Assembly: GCF_001427585.1 (NCBI RefSeq)
Contig: NZ_LMGY01000003.1
Coordinates: forward strand, 1-64,000
DNA from: Pseudoxanthomonas sp. Root630
GTDB lineage: Bacteria; Pseudomonadota; Gammaproteobacteria; Xanthomonadales; Xanthomonadaceae
Length of the DNA: 64,000 nucleotides
Direction of reading: 5' to 3'
The notes under the pieces were generated by a model. The model was given only the letters and a program-made list of their open reading frames with translations. It made no database searches and was not told the DNA's origin. Numbering within the stretch: the first letter of the stretch is position 1; each line of letters opens with the position of its first letter. This document shows, one piece after another, positions 61,559 through 64,000 of the stretch. The position numbers and the translations under genes are program-made.

Positions 61559-62194
61559 ATGGCGATTGATGATCTGCTCGACGAGCACGAACAAAGCGAA
61601 CGCGTCCGCAGTTGGCTGAGGAGCAACGGCGCCGGCCTTCTGGGCGGCGTGGCTCTGGGGCTGGCGGTGATCTTCGGCTGGCAGTGGTGGCAGAACAGCC
61701 AGCAAGGCAAGAAGGAGGCGGCCTACCAGAACTACCAGGCGGCGGCCGAAGGCCTGGCGAAGGGCGACCTGAAGCAGTCCAAGGCCGCGGTCGATGCGCT
61801 GACCAAGGAGAACGAGGTGTACGCCGACGTCGCCGGGCTGCAGTTGGCGAAAGCCCAGGTGCAAGCCGGCGAGCGCGATGCCGCGATCGCCACGCTGCGC
61901 AGCCTGACGCCCGATGCCTCGCTGAGCCCGCTGGTCAACCTGCGTCTCGCACGCCTGCTGATCGACAACGGCAAGCACGATGAAGCCCTGAAGCTGCTGG
62001 ACAAGGCCGACGACGCCTCCAGCCTCGAGGTGCGCGGCGACGCGCTGTTCGCGACCGGGAAGGCCAAGGAAGCGCAGGAAGCCTATACGCGTGCGCTGAC
62101 CGCCCTGGACGTGGCCTCTGCCCAGCGCCGTATCGTTGAGTTGAAGCTGGTCCACGCCGGCGGCACGTTGCCCAAGACGGGAGGTGCCGCGTGA
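61559..62194 (+). CDS. yfgM: YfgM-type membrane protein, Sec translocon ancillary
   Basis: 211 residues. The N-terminal cytoplasmic stretch (DDLLDEHEQSERVRSWLRSN) is followed by one membrane helix (GLLGGVALGLAVIFGWQWW) and a periplasmic TPR domain (AAYQNYQAAAEGLAKGDL, LRLARLLIDNGKHDEALKLL). YfgM associates with SecYEG and PpiD in protein export. The GTGA overlap with bamB implies co-translation. Confidence 0.9.
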   Translation: MAIDDLLDEHEQSERVRSWLRSNGAGLLGGVALGLAVIFGWQWWQNSQQGKKEAAYQNYQAAAEGLAKGDLKQSKAAVDALTKENEVYADVAGLQLAKAQVQAGERDAAIATLRSLTPDASLSPLVNLRLARLLIDNGKHDEALKLLDKADDASSLEVRGDALFATGKAKEAQEAYTRALTALDVASAQRRIVELKLVHAGGTLPKTGGAA

Positions 62195-63375
62195 ATCGTC
62201 GCAACGGAACCATCGCGACGCGCGTCCTGACCGCCGCGATGCTCGTGGCCGTGTTGGGCGGCTGCAGCACCATCAAGGGTTGGTTCGGGAGCAAGGCCGA
62301 CGAAAAGCCGACCGAGCCGGCCGAACTGGTCGACATCACGCCCACCGTCAGCGTCTCCAAGTTGTGGAGCGCGAACGCCGGCAAGGGCGAGAAGCGTCTC
62401 GGCCTGCAACAGGCGCCCGTTGTGGATGGCGGTCGCGTGTATGCGGCAGCCGTCGAAGGTGGTGTGCGCGCCTTCGATCTGCAGACCGGCAAGCAGGTAT
62501 GGCAGTACAAGTCGGATCTTCGGCTGTCCGGTGGGCCCGGCGCAGGAGAAGGCCTGGTTGCGGTAGGCACGTTGGACGGGCAGGTGATCGCGCTCGATGC
62601 CTCGACGGGTGCCGAGAAGTGGCAGGTGAAGGTGCCGAACGAAGTGATTTCGGCGCCTGCGATCGCGCAGGGTCTGGTGTTCGTCCGTACCAACGATGGC
62701 CGTGTGTCTGCGCTGAGCGCCGATACGGGCGAGCGCCGCTGGTTCTGGACGCACGAGCTGCCCAGTCTGACCGTGCGCGGCAACGCGCCGGTGGTCGCGG
62801 GGCCGGGCGTCCTGTTCGCCGGCAGCGACGACGGCACGCTGACCGCGCTGTCGTCCAACGATGGCCGCCCGATGTGGACGCAGGCCGTCGGTACGCCGGA
62901 AGGCCGCAGCGAGCTCGAGCGCATGGCGGACGTCGATGGTGCTCCCGTCCTGGAAGGCACCACGGTGTTCGCGACCAGCTTCAAGAAAGAAACCCTTGCC
63001 ATCGAAGGCCCGTCGGGTCGTCCGCTGTGGAAGCGCGAGAACGGTGGCGCGGGTGGCTTGGCCGTGACGAGCAGTGCCGTGCTGGTGTCCGATCCGGCGG
63101 GTACCGTCTGGGCGCTGGACAAGTACAGCGGCGGCTCGCTGTGGTCGAACACGACGCTGGCGCGCCGTTCGCTGACCGCCCCGACGATCCACGGCGACTA
63201 TGCGGTGGTCGGCGATTACGACGGTTACCTGCACTGGCTGAAGACGGACAACGGCGAAGTGGCCGGACGCGCCCGTGCGGGCAGAAAGGCCCTCCGCGGC
63301 AAGCCGGTCGTTGCGGACGGCATCCTGATTGTCCAGGACGTGGAAGGCGGCCTGACGGCCTTCGGTTTCAAGTAA
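62191..63375 (+). CDS. bamB: outer membrane assembly lipoprotein BamB
   Basis: 394 residues from a GTG start that overlaps yfgM by 4 bp and has GGGAGG upstream. The lipoprotein signal has lipobox LGGC with Cys25. Eight PQQ-like propeller blades follow, with repeated words such as [28 protein letters not shown] and [14 protein letters not shown]. BamB is a periplasmic scaffold of the BAM complex that binds BamA and incoming porins. A strong terminator follows. Confidence 0.95.
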   Translation: MNRRNGTIATRVLTAAMLVAVLGGCSTIKGWFGSKADEKPTEPAELVDITPTVSVSKLWSANAGKGEKRLGLQQAPVVDGGRVYAAAVEGGVRAFDLQTGKQVWQYKSDLRLSGGPGAGEGLVAVGTLDGQVIALDASTGAEKWQVKVPNEVISAPAIAQGLVFVRTNDGRVSALSADTGERRWFWTHELPSLTVRGNAPVVAGPGVLFAGSDDGTLTALSSNDGRPMWTQAVGTPEGRSELERMADVDGAPVLEGTTVFATSFKKETLAIEGPSGRPLWKRENGGAGGLAVTSSAVLVSDPAGTVWALDKYSGGSLWSNTTLARRSLTAPTIHGDYAVVGDYDGYLHWLKTDNGEVAGRARAGRKALRGKPVVADGILIVQDVEGGLTAFGFK

Positions 63376-63414
63376 GCACCCCGGGGCGCGGTCCATCGCG
63401 CCCGACGGGACCGG

Positions 63415-63442
63415 AAAAGGGCCGCCTCGACGGCCCTTTTTC
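63415..63442 (+). terminator. rho-independent terminator after bamB
   Basis: AAAAGGGCCG (63415-63424), loop CCTCGA, CGGCCCTTTTTC (63431-63442). Perfect stem with T-run. It closes the operon running from ndk or rlmN through bamB and separates it from der. Confidence 0.88.
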
Positions 63443-63559
63443 GCGGGCGCAGCCCAATTCCGATACCATGGCGCGCCCTTGCCGCACGGCTTCGCGTGCC
63501 CACGGTGGCCCTCGGTCGCCTCGTGCCGGCCCCGCTCATATTCATCTGGTTGCCTCTCC

Positions 63560-64000
63560 ATGTTGCCCCTCGTAGCCCTGGTCGGTCGTCCCAACGTCGG
63601 CAAGTCCACCCTGTTCAATGCGCTGACGCGCAGTCGCGATGCGCTGGTGCACGACCAGCCGGGCGTCACCCGCGACCGCAACTACGGCGTCTGCCGCCTG
63701 GACGAGGACGCCCCTTTCCTGGTGGTCGACACGGGCGGCATCGCGGGTGAGGAAGAAGGCCTGGCCGGCGCCACGGCGCGCCAGGCGCGTGCGGCGGCCG
63801 AAGAAGCCGACCTCGTGCTGTTCATCGTCGACGGGCGCGAAGGCCCCTCCGCGCTGGACGATGAAATCCTCGCGTGGCTCCGCAAGACGGCGCGCCCGAC
63901 CTTGCTGGTCATCAACAAGATCGACGGCATCAACGAGTCCACGGCCCTGGCGGACTTCGCGCGCTATGGCTTCTCCGACGTCACCACGATCTCGGCTTCG
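63560..64000 (+). CDS. der: ribosome-assembly GTPase Der (EngA), N-terminal part
   Basis: The first 147 residues are in the window; the gene continues past the right edge. The first GTPase domain shows the P-loop GRPNVGKS (9-16), switch I area [11 protein letters not shown], switch II DTGGI and the NKID base-specificity motif. Der is a double-GTPase needed for 50S subunit assembly; the second GTPase domain and the KH-like domain should follow outside the window. Position after bamB is conserved in gammaproteobacteria. Confidence 0.97.
   Translation, partial: MLPLVALVGRPNVGKSTLFNALTRSRDALVHDQPGVTRDRNYGVCRLDEDAPFLVVDTGGIAGEEEGLAGATARQARAAAEEADLVLFIVDGREGPSALDDEILAWLRKTARPTLLVINKIDGINESTALADFARYGFSDVTTISAS

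Overview
The window is chromosomal DNA of a high-GC gammaproteobacterium, most likely Xanthomonadaceae (Pseudoxanthomonas, Stenotrophomonas or Xanthomonas type). The evidence is the ndk-rlmN-pilF-rodZ-yfgM-bamB-der string, the cmk-rpsA-ihfB-lapA-lapB string, a fused glucosylglycerol-phosphate phosphatase/synthase of the kind known from Stenotrophomonas, a GacA-type regulator, and a 'transmembrane repetitive' protein behind nfuA. No rRNA, tRNA, CRISPR array or prophage was seen. Genes are densely packed and many pairs overlap by 1-20 bp.

Left end (1-1.8 kb): the only clearly mobile-element-marked part. It holds the end of an IS3-family element, a seven-repeat FG-GAP beta-propeller gene with some codons unusual for the window, and a decayed RAYT (REP-associated transposase) remnant. 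From 1.9 to 18.8 kb are small exported proteins, a TPR protein-sodA-ZIP transporter cluster, a serine hydrolase, a large sensor kinase with a periplasmic propeller, an exported DJ-1-like protein divergent from a LysR regulator, ggpPS, a PEP-mutase-family enzyme, a FUSC membrane protein and an M28 peptidase.

Middle (18.8-43 kb): gacA converges on rne (RNase E). Opposite rne is rluC. Then come phhB with a TonB-C lipoprotein and a DUF1761 protein, nfuA with the repetitive membrane protein, two monoheme cytochromes c, and a tripartite-type RND efflux operon with one adaptor and two different permeases. A minus-strand block holds both later enzymes of the agmatine-to-putrescine route (aguA, aguB), separated by an aldo/keto reductase and an MFS transporter, and followed by a GNAT acetyltransferase and a TraB-family membrane protein.

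Right part (43-64 kb): rpmJ (41 aa, zinc-free type), cmk-rpsA-ihfB-lapAB, then a sugar-phosphate transferase, a WbpM-like dehydratase and galU. These last three supply surface polysaccharide precursors. A PuuB-like oxidase overlaps csaA. A minus-strand TetR-fadN-fadA operon for fatty acid beta-oxidation carries a near-perfect PsrA-type operator just upstream. ndk and the cell-envelope string down to the start of der finish the window.

Most of the window is ordinary core genome. The points that stand out are the accessory islet at the left end, the PsrA-like operator, the ndk leader with an early terminator, the RND permease with an alanine-rich insert, the WbpM-like enzyme with Leu at the catalytic Tyr/Met position, and the nfuA-linked repetitive membrane protein of unknown role. 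I did not find a clearly new multi-gene system.
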